From positions 1-64,000 of the forward strand of contig NZ_BAAADA010000042.1 of the NCBI RefSeq assembly GCF_039522005.1: a stretch of 64,000 nucleotides of DNA. The letters are read 5' to 3'. The stretch comes from Alkalibacterium indicireducens. GTDB lineage: Bacteria > Bacillota > Bacilli > Lactobacillales > Carnobacteriaceae_A. The first letter of the stretch is position 1; each line of letters starts with the position of its first letter. A model generated the notes under the pieces. It saw only the letters and a program-made list of their open reading frames with translations, had not been told where the DNA came from and did no database searches. A program made the translations under genes and the position numbers. Positions 6,487 through 14,645 of this stretch are shown here, in pieces.

Positions 6487-9063
6487 ATGTCCCAGAACGA
6501 TCAAGTTACAAGAAAAAATTACAAGAAAAACAAGAAGAATTCTAATCAGCCCAAGAAAAAAGGTGGCGCTGGAAAATGGATCAAACGTGCCTTTCTGACA
6601 CTGTTTGCACTGATGATGCTTGCTGTCGTTGCAGGTGGATCCTTATTCATCTACTATGCAGCCAGCGCCCCTGAAATGACTAAAGATGACCTTTTAGGAA
6701 GTTTTTCTTCTGAACTGGTGGATATGAACGGGGAAGTCTTCTATACATTAGGAGCAGAAAGTAGAAACTTTGCAAATCCAGACGAATTTCCAGAAGTAAT
6801 GATCAATGCAATAACTGCAATTGAAGATCAGCGTTTTTTCAGTCATAGGGGTGTCGATCCTATTGGTATCGCTCGTGCAGCTACAGGATTTGTTACAAAT
6901 CGTGGCCAGATTTCTGGTGGCGGAAGCACGATCACTCAGCAGCTCGTTAAACTCTCTGTCTTCTCAACCGCACGTGAAGATCAGACGCTGAGACGTAAAG
7001 CTCAGGAAGCTTGGCTGGCTGTTCAGCTGGAACGTCAGTTGTCCAAAGAACAGATCATGTCCTTATATCTAAATAAAATTCACATGGGAGGAAATGTATA
7101 CGGCGTTGCAACCGCAGCTGAAGAATATTTTGGTAAGCACGTCAGTGAACTTGAAATCCATGAAGCGGCCCTGTTTGCAGGAATGGCTCAGGCCCCTAAC
7201 CGATTCAATCCATACGTCAATCCGGACCTTGCAGAGCGCCGACGTAATGTCGTCATCAGTGTGATGCGCAGCGAAGGAATGATTACTGAAGAAGAAGCAA
7301 CTGCAGCTATGGATACACCGATAGATGAAGGGTTGATCGAACGGTCCCAGGATGAACGGAACAACTTAGTTTTTGACAGCTACATCACTGCCGTTCTTGC
7401 AGAAGTTGAAGAAAAAACTCAATTGAACCCACACACAGCAGGATTGACAATTAAAACAAATATTGATGTCGATGCTCAGCAGAAAGTGTTTGATGTTCTC
7501 AATACAGATGAATACGTCGATTTCGTAAATGAACAACTCCACTCGGCTATTTCTTTAGTAGATGTTGAAACAGGTAAAGTTAGAGCTCTCGGTGGCGGAC
7601 GAAGCCAAGGTGGAGAAAGAGAAGCTAACCGCGCTCTACAGGTTAAACAAGTCGCATCGACAATAAAACCTCTAACGACGTATGGACCGGCTATCGAGCA
7701 TTTACAGTACTCGACTTATCATCAAATCGTTGACGAAGAGTATACTGTGCCTGGAACCAACTGGACACCAAGGAATCATGATCGACAGTTCAGAGGTCAG
7801 ATTAGCTTGCGTGACGCATTAGTTGACTCCAGAAACATCCCAGCAGCAAAAATAATGAATGAAGATCTGGAAATGAATCAGGTCGAAGAATTCGTCACTA
7901 ACTTGGGCATCGATATCGAAAACTTTTCCGATGAAGGATCGATTGTTCCATCAAATGCAATCAATGCGGAAATGACTCCTCTGCAGTTAGCTGGATCTTA
8001 TGCAGCTTTTGCTAATGGAGGATACTATACTGAACCGTACACAGTATCTAAAGTGATTACTCAAGACGGACAGGAAATCGATCTGACTCCAGAAACAAAT
8101 CAGGCGATGTCTGACTATACGGCTTATATGATTACTGATGTGCTTAAAGGTGTTGTTTCTGCGAATTACAATACAGTTGGTATTTCCAATCTGCCTCAAG
8201 CAGGTAAAACGGGTACAACTAACTTTACTCAAGATCAATTGGACCAATACAATTATCCTTCAGGCGCTGTTCCAGATTCTTGGTACGTCGGGTATACAAC
8301 TAATTACTCCCTATCAGTCTGGGCAGGATATGACAGCTTTGGAGACGGCTATTTAAGCCTGAATGACGGCACCCGTCAACTGCCCAGACAAATTTACCGT
8401 ATAATCATGGAGTATGTCTCTGAAGGTATGGATAACAGCGACTGGTCTCGCCCTTCTTCTGTCAGCGTCGTTGATGTTGAAGATGGATCGAATCCAGCTA
8501 AATTGCCAGGGCCTAACACCCCTTCTGATAGTATCGTCACAGAACTCTTTGTGGCCGGCACAGAACCTTCTGACATATCAACCTCATATGGTGAAGAACT
8601 GTCAGCTCCAACTGGTCTGTCAGCTGATTTTGATGAGGAATCCGATGAACTGACTATCACTTGGGACGAGTACACTTTAGACAATGAAGATGAATCAGTC
8701 ACTTATAATCTGTCGGTGGACGGTCAGTCAACTACTCTAAGCGACACCGAAGCGGTCATCACCGAGCCCCCTTCCGGCTCATTGACCATCACCCTCTCTG
8801 TTTCTGCATATGGAAACACTGGGCCAGAATCATCTGTCTCCATCACGATACCTGAACGAATCGATGAAGAAGAGGAAGAAGAAGAGCCTGAAGAGGAACC
8901 TGAGGAAGATATCGAAGAAGAACCTGAAGAACCTCAGGAGGAAGAAGAAACAGAAGAAGAACCGCCAGGAACTGAACCGGAGCCTGAGGAAGAAGAGCCT
9001 GAGGAAGAAGAGCCTGAGGAAGAACCTGAAGAAGACGAAACTGAGGAAGATTCTGAAGAATAA
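6487..9063 (+). CDS. pbp1A: Class A penicillin-binding protein 1A with FN3 domain and acidic tail
   Basis: Bifunctional peptidoglycan synthase of 858 residues anchored in the membrane. A lysine-rich cytoplasmic N terminus is followed by a transmembrane helix (about 32-57). The GT51 glycosyltransferase domain has catalytic E113 in AIEDQRFF, and the transpeptidase domain has STIK (391-394), SRN (448-450) and KTGT (from 574). A fibronectin type III-like domain spans about 697-777. The last 80 residues are almost purely Glu/Pro, giving a highly acidic extracellular tail. The ATG at 6487 is preferred because AGAAGGAGCG precedes it; the upstream in-frame ATG at 6439 has no binding site. Confidence 0.95.
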   Translation: MSQNDQVTRKNYKKNKKNSNQPKKKGGAGKWIKRAFLTLFALMMLAVVAGGSLFIYYAASAPEMTKDDLLGSFSSELVDMNGEVFYTLGAESRNFANPDEFPEVMINAITAIEDQRFFSHRGVDPIGIARAATGFVTNRGQISGGGSTITQQLVKLSVFSTAREDQTLRRKAQEAWLAVQLERQLSKEQIMSLYLNKIHMGGNVYGVATAAEEYFGKHVSELEIHEAALFAGMAQAPNRFNPYVNPDLAERRRNVVISVMRSEGMITEEEATAAMDTPIDEGLIERSQDERNNLVFDSYITAVLAEVEEKTQLNPHTAGLTIKTNIDVDAQQKVFDVLNTDEYVDFVNEQLHSAISLVDVETGKVRALGGGRSQGGEREANRALQVKQVASTIKPLTTYGPAIEHLQYSTYHQIVDEEYTVPGTNWTPRNHDRQFRGQISLRDALVDSRNIPAAKIMNEDLEMNQVEEFVTNLGIDIENFSDEGSIVPSNAINAEMTPLQLAGSYAAFANGGYYTEPYTVSKVITQDGQEIDLTPETNQAMSDYTAYMITDVLKGVVSANYNTVGISNLPQAGKTGTTNFTQDQLDQYNYPSGAVPDSWYVGYTTNYSLSVWAGYDSFGDGYLSLNDGTRQLPRQIYRIIMEYVSEGMDNSDWSRPSSVSVVDVEDGSNPAKLPGPNTPSDSIVTELFVAGTEPSDISTSYGEELSAPTGLSADFDEESDELTITWDEYTLDNEDESVTYNLSVDGQSTTLSDTEAVITEPPSGSLTITLSVSAYGNTGPESSVSITIPERIDEEEEEEEPEEEPEEDIEEEPEEPQEEEETEEEPPGTEPEPEEEEPEEEEPEEEPEEDETEEDSEE

Positions 9064-9113
9064 TCAATCGTCTATTTTCAACTTCTGATTGAATACAAAC
9101 TAATAATGTAAAA

Positions 9114-9167
9114 AACATCCGACCTGTCTTGAGTAGACTATACTCTGACAGGTCGGATGCTTTTTTT
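9114..9167 (+). terminator. Terminator of the PBP gene
   Basis: ACATCCGACCTGTC pairs with GACAGGTCGGATG, followed by seven T. This is a strong intrinsic terminator. Confidence 0.9.
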
Positions 9168-9184
9168 AGTAATGTGATTTCTAA

Positions 9185-9640
9185 TTTAATAGTTTTAAGC
9201 TACCATATGGTTGTGTAATAAAGACTAAAGTATCACTTGTAGCGTCTAGTTATACTTTGCTTTGTTATTTACTCTAAGAGTTGTCATTAAAAAGGTTTCT
9301 AATTGTAGCTCAATTCTAACTTTTTCTCATTTGCTTTAACTAGACGGCTTCTAGCTTCAGTACAAGTCTCATTTAAGTACAGAGCTACAGCTAGAAGGCT
9401 CCTAATTGTAGATTCTAATGTAATTTGAATGATAAGCTGCAACTAGACGGTACCTAACGACACCTCCCCAATTAACTGCCTTACTGAACTATAAGTAGAC
9501 TGCTTTTAGTTATACCTTACTTCCCTCTCTCAGCATAAAAATACCATCAGACTTCTCTTGTTCTGACGTTACCTAGAAATTCAAGTTATAGTCATCTGAT
9601 ACTGAGCATCTACCTAGAATTTTACCGCCTTCTACTTCGA
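9185..9640. repeat. Degenerate ~52-bp repeats, each centred on a 27-bp dyad
   Basis: No gene is visible between the PBP terminator and 9730. The stretch contains an array of diverged repeats. The clearest cores have centres at about 9296, 9348, 9399, 9451 and 9503, so the period is 51-52 bp. Each core is an imperfect palindrome of two half-sites like CTACAACTAGAAG; the best copies are CTAGA-CGGCT-TCTAG at 9340-9354 and the dyad at 9385-9411 (CTACAGCTAGAAG against its partner CTACAATTAGGAG). More decayed copies occur near 9197, 9246, 9572, 9613 and 9630. The period is not a multiple of three and no frame stays open, so it is not coding. Function is unknown; protein-binding sites or a decayed repeat family are possible. 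Confidence 0.6.
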
Positions 9641-9655
9641 TCGATTCAAGATCAA

Positions 9656-9675
9656 CGCTGATGCCCGTATCAGCG
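9656..9675. repeat. Short perfect hairpin
   Basis: CGCTGAT-gcccgt-ATCAGCG forms a seven-base-pair stem with a six-base loop, lying between the repeat array and the terminator of the small membrane protein gene. Neither side carries a T-run, so it is probably not a terminator. Confidence 0.4.
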
Positions 9676-9678
9676 CAC

Positions 9679-9716
9679 AAAAAAAGAGCGTGTACCCTTT
9701 TACAGGTCATTACGCC
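9679..9716 (-). terminator. Terminator of the small membrane protein gene
   Basis: On the minus strand GCGTAATGACC can pair, imperfectly, with GGGTACACGC, followed by CTC and seven T. It sits 14 bases after the stop of the gene at 9730-9924. Confidence 0.6.
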
Positions 9717-9729
9717 CTACTTACTTATT

Positions 9730-9924
9730 CTACTCGTCCTCATCATTGAATCGTGAACCAAAGAACCATTTCCCTCTGATTGTTCGTATACCTATAAAGA
9801 TGTTCCAGATTCCTATTAAAAGACCTACTCCACCGACAATCGGATCTAAAAAGACAATATAAATAGACAGCACTAAAATGATGATTCCCATCGACAGCAA
9901 AAAAATGCCATGTTTCTTTCCCAT
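9730..9924 (-). CDS. Hypothetical 64-residue membrane protein
   Basis: Small protein with two predicted membrane helices (about residues 7-27 and 30-47) separated by a short DPIVGG turn, then a charged C-terminal tail ending FNDEDE. AAAAGGG lies nine bases before the ATG and a terminator follows, so it is probably a real single gene. I do not recognise the family. It is downstream of the tRNA operon on the same strand, but that operon has its own terminator. Confidence 0.65.
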   Translation of the reverse strand: MGKKHGIFLLSMGIIILVLSIYIVFLDPIVGGVGLLIGIWNIFIGIRTIRGKWFFGSRFNDEDE

Positions 9925-9997
9925 GATAAAAACCCTTTTCTGTTTAGATTATGCACCCCAGTCAATCGCGCGAACTGGAAAAGCACGTGATATACAA

Positions 9998-10026
9998 AGA
10001 AAACTCAATGCATCGGCATTGAGTTC
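9998..10026 (-). terminator. Terminator of the tRNA operon
   Basis: On the minus strand ACTCAATGC pairs with GCATTGAGTTTTC. It lies about 50 bases after tRNA-Gln. Confidence 0.75.
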
Positions 10027-10077
10027 CATATGATCAGCACTTGCATGACTTAGTCAGTACAAGGATTGATATAAAAC

Positions 10078-10148
10078 TGGGCTACTAGGATTCGAACCTA
10101 GGAATGACGAGACCAAAACCCGTTGCCTTACCACTTGGCTATAGCCCA
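10078..10148 (-). tRNA. tRNA-Gln (TTG)
   Basis: Cloverleaf with acceptor TGGGCTA/TAGCCCA and anticodon TTG in GGGTTTTGGTCT, reading CAA and CAG. The T arm is GGTTCGAATCC. CCA is not encoded. It is the last gene of the eight-tRNA operon. Confidence 0.95.
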
Positions 10149-10154
10149 TTGAAG

Positions 10155-10228
10155 GGCGACTGATGGGGATCGAACCCACGAATGCCGAGACCACAACCCG
10201 GTGCGTTAACCACTTCGCCACAGTCGCC
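10155..10228 (-). tRNA. tRNA-His (GTG)
   Basis: Anticodon GTG in GGGTTGTGGTCTC. The acceptor starts with the extra G-1 at 10228 opposite C73, the identity element for HisRS. CCA is not encoded. Confidence 0.95.
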
Positions 10229-10286
10229 ATATTCATATAAAAAGGATAGCATAATTGTTGTAAGATGTCATGCAAATTCACGCTAA

Positions 10287-10357
10287 CAGGGGTAGCAGGA
10301 GTCGAACCCACATCGATGGTTTTGGAGACCATAGTTTTACCATTAAACTATACCCCT
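10287..10357 (-). tRNA. tRNA-Trp (CCA)
   Basis: Acceptor AGGGGTA/TACCCCT with G73 and anticodon CCA in GGTCTCCAAAACC, the usual Firmicutes tRNA-Trp sequence pattern. The 3' CCA is not encoded. Confidence 0.95.
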
Positions 10358-10362
10358 AGCGA

Positions 10363-10443
10363 TGGAGGGAGTAGGATTTGAACCTACGAACCCGAAGGAA
10401 CGGATTTACAGTCCGCCGCGTTTGGCCACTTCGCTATCCCTCC
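10363..10443 (-). tRNA. tRNA-Tyr (GTA)
   Basis: Anticodon GTA in GGACTGTAAATCC with a long variable arm, as expected of bacterial tRNA-Tyr. The acceptor is GGAGGGA/TCCCTCC. Confidence 0.95.
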
Positions 10444-10452
10444 AAAATGCTA

Positions 10453-10525
10453 TGGCGCTGGACAGAGTCGAACTGCCGACACACGGAGCTTCAATCCGTT
10501 GCTCTACCAACTGAGCTACAGCGCC
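10453..10525 (-). tRNA. tRNA-Phe (GAA)
   Basis: Anticodon GAA in GGATTGAAGCTCC, acceptor GGCGCTG/CAGCGCC, A73. CCA is not encoded. Confidence 0.95.
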
Positions 10526-10535
10526 TATTTATGTA

Positions 10536-10607
10536 TGACCCCTACGGGATTCGAACCCGTGTTACCGCCGTGAAAGGGCGGTGTCTTAACCGCTTGACCA
10601 AGGGGCC
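10536..10607 (-). tRNA. tRNA-Glu (TTC)
   Basis: Anticodon TTC in GCCCTTTCACGGC, acceptor GGCCCCT/AGGGGTC, T arm GGGTTCGAATCCC. CCA is not encoded. Confidence 0.95.
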
Positions 10608-10625
10608 GTGGATAAATTAAAACTA

Positions 10626-10713
10626 CGGAGAATGAGGGATTCGAACCCTCGATACGGAAAAACCGTATACACGCTTTCCAGGCGTGCTCCTTCAGCCACT
10701 CGGACAATTCTCC
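10626..10713 (-). tRNA. tRNA-Ser (GGA)
   Basis: Anticodon GGA in GCCTGGAAAGCG with the long variable arm typical of tRNA-Ser (ATACGG-TTTTT-CCGTAT). The acceptor is GGAGAAT/ATTCTCC with G73. Confidence 0.95.
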
Positions 10714-10722
10714 ATAAGAAAA

Positions 10723-10795
10723 CTCCGCAAGCAGGGCTCGAACCTGCGACAACACGATTAACAGTCGTGCGCTCTACCAACTGAGCTATTGCGGA
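10723..10795 (-). tRNA. tRNA-Asn (GTT)
   Basis: Anticodon GTT in CGACTGTTAATCG, acceptor TCCGCAA/TTGCGGA, G73. It is the first gene of the tRNA operon, 26 bases from the -10 box. Confidence 0.95.
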
Positions 10796-10821
10796 TAGTT
10801 AATTTGTTCAGCAACTCTTAT

Positions 10822-10850
10822 ATCATAACACCTGTCTACCACAGTGTCAA
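10822..10850 (-). promoter_or_regulatory. tRNA operon promoter
   Basis: Minus-strand TTGACA (10845-10850), a 17-base spacer and TATGAT (10822-10827): a near-consensus vegetative promoter immediately upstream of tRNA-Asn. Confidence 0.85.
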
Positions 10851-10941
10851 TACAATATCTTGCTGATCATATAATGATGATACTCGTAACAAGAAGTAAA
10901 TACGCTTACTTCTCCTATAATTATATCAATTTGTACAGAAA

Positions 10942-10978
10942 GAAGCAATACCGGATTAATGACCGGAAAAATTGCTTC
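10942..10978 (-). terminator. Hairpin, possible terminator
   Basis: GAAGCAAT pairs with ATTGCTTC around an inner CCGG/CCGG helix. On the minus strand it is followed by TTTCTG, so it may be a weak terminator between the glucosidase remnant and the tRNA operon. Confidence 0.45.
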
Positions 10979-10996
10979 AGTACTATACAGACATAA

Positions 10997-11033
10997 ATCC
11001 CCGAATTCGTCACTGTGACAGCACGTCCGGGGA
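10997..11033 (-). terminator. Hairpin after the glucosidase remnant
   Basis: AATCCCCG pairs with CGGGGATT around a GC-rich loop, 30 bases downstream of the remnant's stop. On the minus strand it is followed by TTATG only, so its strength is doubtful. Confidence 0.5.
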
Positions 11034-11062
11034 TTCAACTATTTCTTATACAGTTGATTTAA

Positions 11063-11806
11063 TCAGTTTACCAAGACGCATGAACTATATGGACCTAGAG
11101 TAATTTCAGTATCAGTAACATCAACTTCTCCTACCGACAGGACCATTTCTCCTGGAAAGTCTGATGACTTGATCTGATACGTTTCTGTTTCTGAAGAGAA
11201 GTTGCAGCAGACAAGGCCTTTCTGACCCTGGTAAGTTCGTTCATAAACATACAGATTCTCTTTAGTCTCATCGTCCAGCGACCAGTCTCCATCTTTAAAT
11301 AAATTGGTCTTCTTCAGATCGAGCAGCTTTCTGTAATAGTGCAGAATGCTGTTCTCGTCTTTCTCCTGATCTCGTACATTATAATTACTTTCCCGGTTAT
11401 ACTTTATCCAGGGATCAGCATCATCAGTGAAGTCAGCATATTTGTCATCCGTCCACTGCATGATCCCTCGACTACCGTCTCTAGTAGTTAGATTGATATT
11501 TTTCATCGCTTCTTCATGACTCCAGCCATATTCCCTAGCCGAGTTATAAAATTCTCTGACACCTGAATCCGTCACGTTTCCCGGATCGTCAAACCAGGAA
11601 TTATTCATCCCGATTTCTTCACCGTAATAAATGATTGGAATTCCTCTTTGAAGATACAGTAAGGTTGCCATTGTTTTTGCTGTTTCATCACGGTATTCTT
11701 CCATATCTCCGTATTTTTGAGGTGCACGCGGACGACCATGATTATTCCAGAAAAGAATAGGACCTCCATAATAACAGAACCGTTTTTCATAGTCTTTTGA
11801 TGTGTC
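11063..11806 (-). pseudogene. Remnant of a GH13 alpha-glucosidase (3' part only)
   Basis: The last 247 codons of a glycoside hydrolase family 13 alpha-glucosidase/oligo-1,6-glucosidase-like gene. Recognisable are GGPILFWNNHGRPRAPQKYG, the catalytic-barrel segment GIPIIYYGEEIGM and the C-terminal beta domain ending in YSSCVLVN. Family members are about 550 residues, so more than half is missing. The frame is closed upstream by TGA at 11807-11809, only about 15 bases before the end of the neighbouring lipid kinase gene, so the 5' part is deleted. The conserved region IV NHD, whose Asp stabilises the transition state, reads NHG here, a further sign of decay. An ATG inside the frame (11704) could still make 213 residues, but not an active enzyme. 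Confidence 0.85.
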
Positions 11807-11821
11807 TCAGTCATAACGGAC

Positions 11822-12727
11822 TCAACTTTTTCCTGAAGGAACGAGAAATGTCAGAAAACCGGGCTGGACTTCTACATGTGCCGGAAAAGACGGCCCTTTT
11901 TCACCATCGATGGCTACATGTACATCAGGATGGTCAGTTTTTATCTCCGCCTGTTTGAACGGCAGTACAAACGCTTTTTCCTGTGACTCATTCAATGTTG
12001 TTTTCCTGCTCAGCAATTGTGAAAAAATTGAAAGTTTTTCTCTGATAGTTGACTCTTCTATGCCCAGCATGTATAGATATCCGTCATCCACTTCAGCATC
12101 ATTGAAGAAATTCGGTATGCCCGTTACAGAATGCGATGCCCCTATCAGCAGCAGACTGAGTTTTTTATTGTGACTGACACCATCCACTTCCATATTAAAG
12201 TTATAGCACTCTTCTTCTCTAAGTGTCCTGATTCCTTCAATAAAGTATGCAGCTGTACCGTAACGTTCTTTCTGTTCATCACTGACTTCCCAGACGGTTT
12301 CGGGCAGGGATCCGGCAGAAATGGAACTCAAAAAGAGCTGCCCGTTGATTTTCCCTGCATCTGCTATCTGCTCACGACAGGCAGTCAAATCCCTTACAGC
12401 CTCGTCAGGGTCCACCGATATATTCAGCCCTCTTGCTATATTATTTACGGTTCCGGCCGGTATGATACCGATAGACGGTTTATACTCCTGATCGATCAAC
12501 CCATTTGCTAGTTCAGAGACTGTGCCGTCACCACCTAGTACAATAATTAAGCGGTAGTGCTTACGGGCTGCATCTATTGCGAATTTAGAGATATCCTCCT
12601 TCTTCTCTGTTAGTCTGATCTGTGCTTCTCTATTTTGCTCACCAAGGGCAACAAGGGCTTTTTCGGCAAGTTCCTCTGCACGTTTTTTTCCTGCAGAAGG
12701 GTTTGCAATAATCATGATATCGTTCAT
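11822..12727 (-). CDS. Diacylglycerol/lipid kinase family protein
   Basis: Predicted ATP-dependent lipid kinase of the DagK/YegS/BmrU family, which recycles diacylglycerol or phosphorylates related lipids at the membrane. The 301-residue product has ANPSAGKK (8-15) and GGDGTVSELANGL for nucleotide binding, IPAGTVNNIARGL in the catalytic half and the C-terminal beta-sandwich. GAGGG lies upstream of the ATG at 12727. The family assignment is firm; the lipid substrate is not known. The decayed glucosidase starts immediately behind its stop. Confidence 0.88.
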   Translation of the reverse strand: MNDIMIIANPSAGKKRAEELAEKALVALGEQNREAQIRLTEKKEDISKFAIDAARKHYRLIIVLGGDGTVSELANGLIDQEYKPSIGIIPAGTVNNIARGLNISVDPDEAVRDLTACREQIADAGKINGQLFLSSISAGSLPETVWEVSDEQKERYGTAAYFIEGIRTLREEECYNFNMEVDGVSHNKKLSLLLIGASHSVTGIPNFFNDAEVDDGYLYMLGIEESTIREKLSIFSQLLSRKTTLNESQEKAFVLPFKQAEIKTDHPDVHVAIDGEKGPSFPAHVEVQPGFLTFLVPSGKS

Positions 12728-12793
12728 TTATATCCCTCTATTCTGTCTTTCACTTATGTCCTTATTGTACTATAAATAATTATATTAACAGAA

Positions 12794-12832
12794 TAAAAAA
12801 AGACTGAAGACGTTTAGCACGACTCCAGTCCT
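12794..12832 (-). terminator. Terminator of perR
   Basis: On the minus strand GACTGGAGTCGT pairs with ACGTCTTCAGTC, followed by seven T. Confidence 0.85.
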
Positions 12833-12853
12833 TAACTATGCATATCAGGATTA

Positions 12854-13282
12854 CTATTTTTTACTCTGGCAATCAGGGCAGAGTCCGTAAATTTCTAGAC
12901 GATGAGAATTGACAGCAAAACCAGTCAGGTTGCTTGCCACTACTTCGACATCATCCAGACCAGGGTAATAAATATCTTCGATTTTTCCGCATTCAGAGCA
13001 AATCGCATGATAATGTTCAGTGGAAGCGAAGTCGAACCGGCTTGAATTGTCTCCGTACATCATTTCCTTGACCAGGCCGAGTTCGGTAAATAGTCTCAGA
13101 TTATTGTAAACAGTGGCCACACTCATACTCGGAAAACGGCTTTCGAGTGCCTTGTAAATTTCATCAGCGGTAGGATGATTATCCTGATCGATCAGATATT
13201 CTAATATGGCATGTCTTTGCGGGGTGATTCTGATATTATTGAATTTTAATCGTTCAATGGATTGTTCAACCAGGTAACTCAT
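12854..13282 (-). CDS. perR: Fur-family peroxide regulator PerR
   Basis: DNA-binding repressor of 142 residues that in the PerR branch senses peroxide by metal-catalysed histidine oxidation and controls catalase, ferritin-like and iron genes. Visible are the winged-helix region (ITPQRHAILEYL to VATVYNNLRLF), the regulatory-metal residues in NHPTADE, RFDFASTEHYH, and both structural zinc pairs, CSEC and CPDC. The HYH pattern and Asp-rich hinge favour PerR over Fur or Zur. It has its own promoter (13325-13353) and terminator. A textbook Per box is not obvious in its leader. Confidence 0.88.
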   Translation of the reverse strand: MSYLVEQSIERLKFNNIRITPQRHAILEYLIDQDNHPTADEIYKALESRFPSMSVATVYNNLRLFTELGLVKEMMYGDNSSRFDFASTEHYHAICSECGKIEDIYYPGLDDVEVVASNLTGFAVNSHRLEIYGLCPDCQSKK

Positions 13283-13324
13283 TAATTATCCATCCTTTTG
13301 GTATATTTCCTACTGTCTAAACAA

Positions 13325-13353
13325 ATGATACAGTTTTAAATCGTATTTTGCAA
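13325..13353 (-). promoter_or_regulatory. Predicted perR promoter
   Basis: Minus-strand TTGCAA (13348-13353), a 17-base spacer and TATCAT (13325-13330), about 45 bases before the perR start. Confidence 0.6.
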
Positions 13354-13447
13354 CAAGATGTCAGCGTTATGTTCGGTTTTTATTAAAGTTTTCTAGTGTT
13401 TGTAGTATACTTAGTCTAATCATACTGGAAAGAGTGAAATTAACGAT

Positions 13448-14536
13448 ATGAAAATCGGAGCTAGAACATTCAAGACAAGCCTGGCCGTCTTCCTTTCCTT
13501 ACTCATCCCACTTACTTTAGGTTTTGAAGAAGGCGCCTCACTTGCAGGTATTTCCGTGGTTGCTTCCATGCAGCCGTCAGTAAAAAAATCGTATCAGACT
13601 CTAGTGGATCGTCTGGTCGCCAATACAATCGGTGGTTTCGTTGCCGTTCTCATGACCAGTGCTTTTGGAACATCCATCGTCATTATCAGCTTTGCAACAG
13701 CTATACTTATTGCCATCCTTCATCAAATGAAGCTGAACAATGTGATTGGTCTGTCTACCATGACCCTGATCATCATTATGCTGTCGACTGATGGAGATAT
13801 CTATACGAATGCGACGATTCGTGTACTTGCTACCTTTATCGGTGTCGGGATTGCATTTATAATCAATCGTTTTATCCTTCCGCCAAATTATGAAAAAAAA
13901 TTGTTCCAACTGACTAATCAGGTGACTGATGATCTTACTCGTTTCATACGAGTAAGCCTCAGGAAAAATGTTCAGTATTCTCTTATGAGATCTGATCTTA
14001 ATTCGATTGACGAGTCCATCAGTGACATGAAAAAATATCTGACCTTCCTACAGGACACAGAATGGAGCCGTTGGAGAAAGCACGGTGATACGTCACTGAC
14101 CCGCCTTCTCGTTGTTTACCGTCAGTTTATTCGGACGACAGAAGCAGCGTATAACCTGGTCAAGACTCTGCATCAGTCAGAGAATGTCTACAATCATTTC
14201 CCAGAAGAGCTTCGTGTCCTCTTGAGAGAGCGTCTTGAAACACTGATGTCTGCTCATGAACAGATCATCCTGAAATGGAACGGCCGAGTTTTACCTCAGG
14301 AAGTCAATTTCATCGCATACAAGTCAGATCTACGGATCACCTTTATGCAGTCGTTCTTTAACGAAGCAAGCCTTGAGTCATATCTTAAAAATGATTATGG
14401 ACAGAGTAATACGGTCATTCATCTGATGTCAGTTGTTCTGATTTATGAAGAAAACCTCCAGCATCTTAATAAGCTGGTAAGCAGATACAAGTCTAGTCAT
14501 AGAAACAATGTGTCAACCGTTGATTCGTTGCATTAA
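13448..14536 (+). CDS. Aromatic acid exporter (ArAE/FUSC, DUF939) family membrane protein
   Basis: Membrane protein of 362 residues. Four or five helices fill residues 1-145, and the cytosolic C-terminal helical half contains the conserved block around RDLNSI/WSRWRKHGDTSL. It matches the Firmicutes ArAE group (Bacillus YqjA, YgaE), for which export of aromatic acids or envelope roles are proposed but rarely shown. GGAAAGAGTG precedes the ATG. It diverges from perR, and the shared interval could allow co-regulation, which is an inference. Confidence 0.85.
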   Translation: MKIGARTFKTSLAVFLSLLIPLTLGFEEGASLAGISVVASMQPSVKKSYQTLVDRLVANTIGGFVAVLMTSAFGTSIVIISFATAILIAILHQMKLNNVIGLSTMTLIIIMLSTDGDIYTNATIRVLATFIGVGIAFIINRFILPPNYEKKLFQLTNQVTDDLTRFIRVSLRKNVQYSLMRSDLNSIDESISDMKKYLTFLQDTEWSRWRKHGDTSLTRLLVVYRQFIRTTEAAYNLVKTLHQSENVYNHFPEELRVLLRERLETLMSAHEQIILKWNGRVLPQEVNFIAYKSDLRITFMQSFFNEASLESYLKNDYGQSNTVIHLMSVVLIYEENLQHLNKLVSRYKSSHRNNVSTVDSLH

Positions 14537-14542
14537 ATAAGC

Positions 14543-14621
14543 AATAAGACCCATGAGATGCAGAAATGATGCCGTTTACTCTGGACTAGCTCTGCACCTC
14601 ATGGGCTTTTCGTTGCTTATT
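14543..14621. terminator. Bidirectional terminator
   Basis: CCCATGAGATGCAG pairs with CTGCACCTCATGGG and is followed by CTTTT; an outer AAGCAA/TTGCTT arm extends it. It separates the convergent exporter and SGNH genes. Confidence 0.75.
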
Positions 14622-14645
14622 GAATTTATCTCAAAGTTATTCCCC

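Noticed and set aside
8843..9118. Minus-strand Leu/Pro-rich frame of 91 codons
   Set aside because: It is the antisense of the repetitive Glu/Pro tail of the PBP; low-complexity sequence keeps the opposite frame open.
9185..9640. CRISPR array
   Set aside because: The repeats are too diverged from one another, the cores are palindromic rather than conserved full repeats with unique spacers, and no cas gene is in the window.
10054..10780. Several frames across the tRNA cluster
   Set aside because: They are translations of tRNA genes on one strand or the other.
12131..12511. Plus-strand 126-codon frame inside the lipid kinase gene
   Set aside because: No ribosome binding site; the kinase is clearly the real gene.
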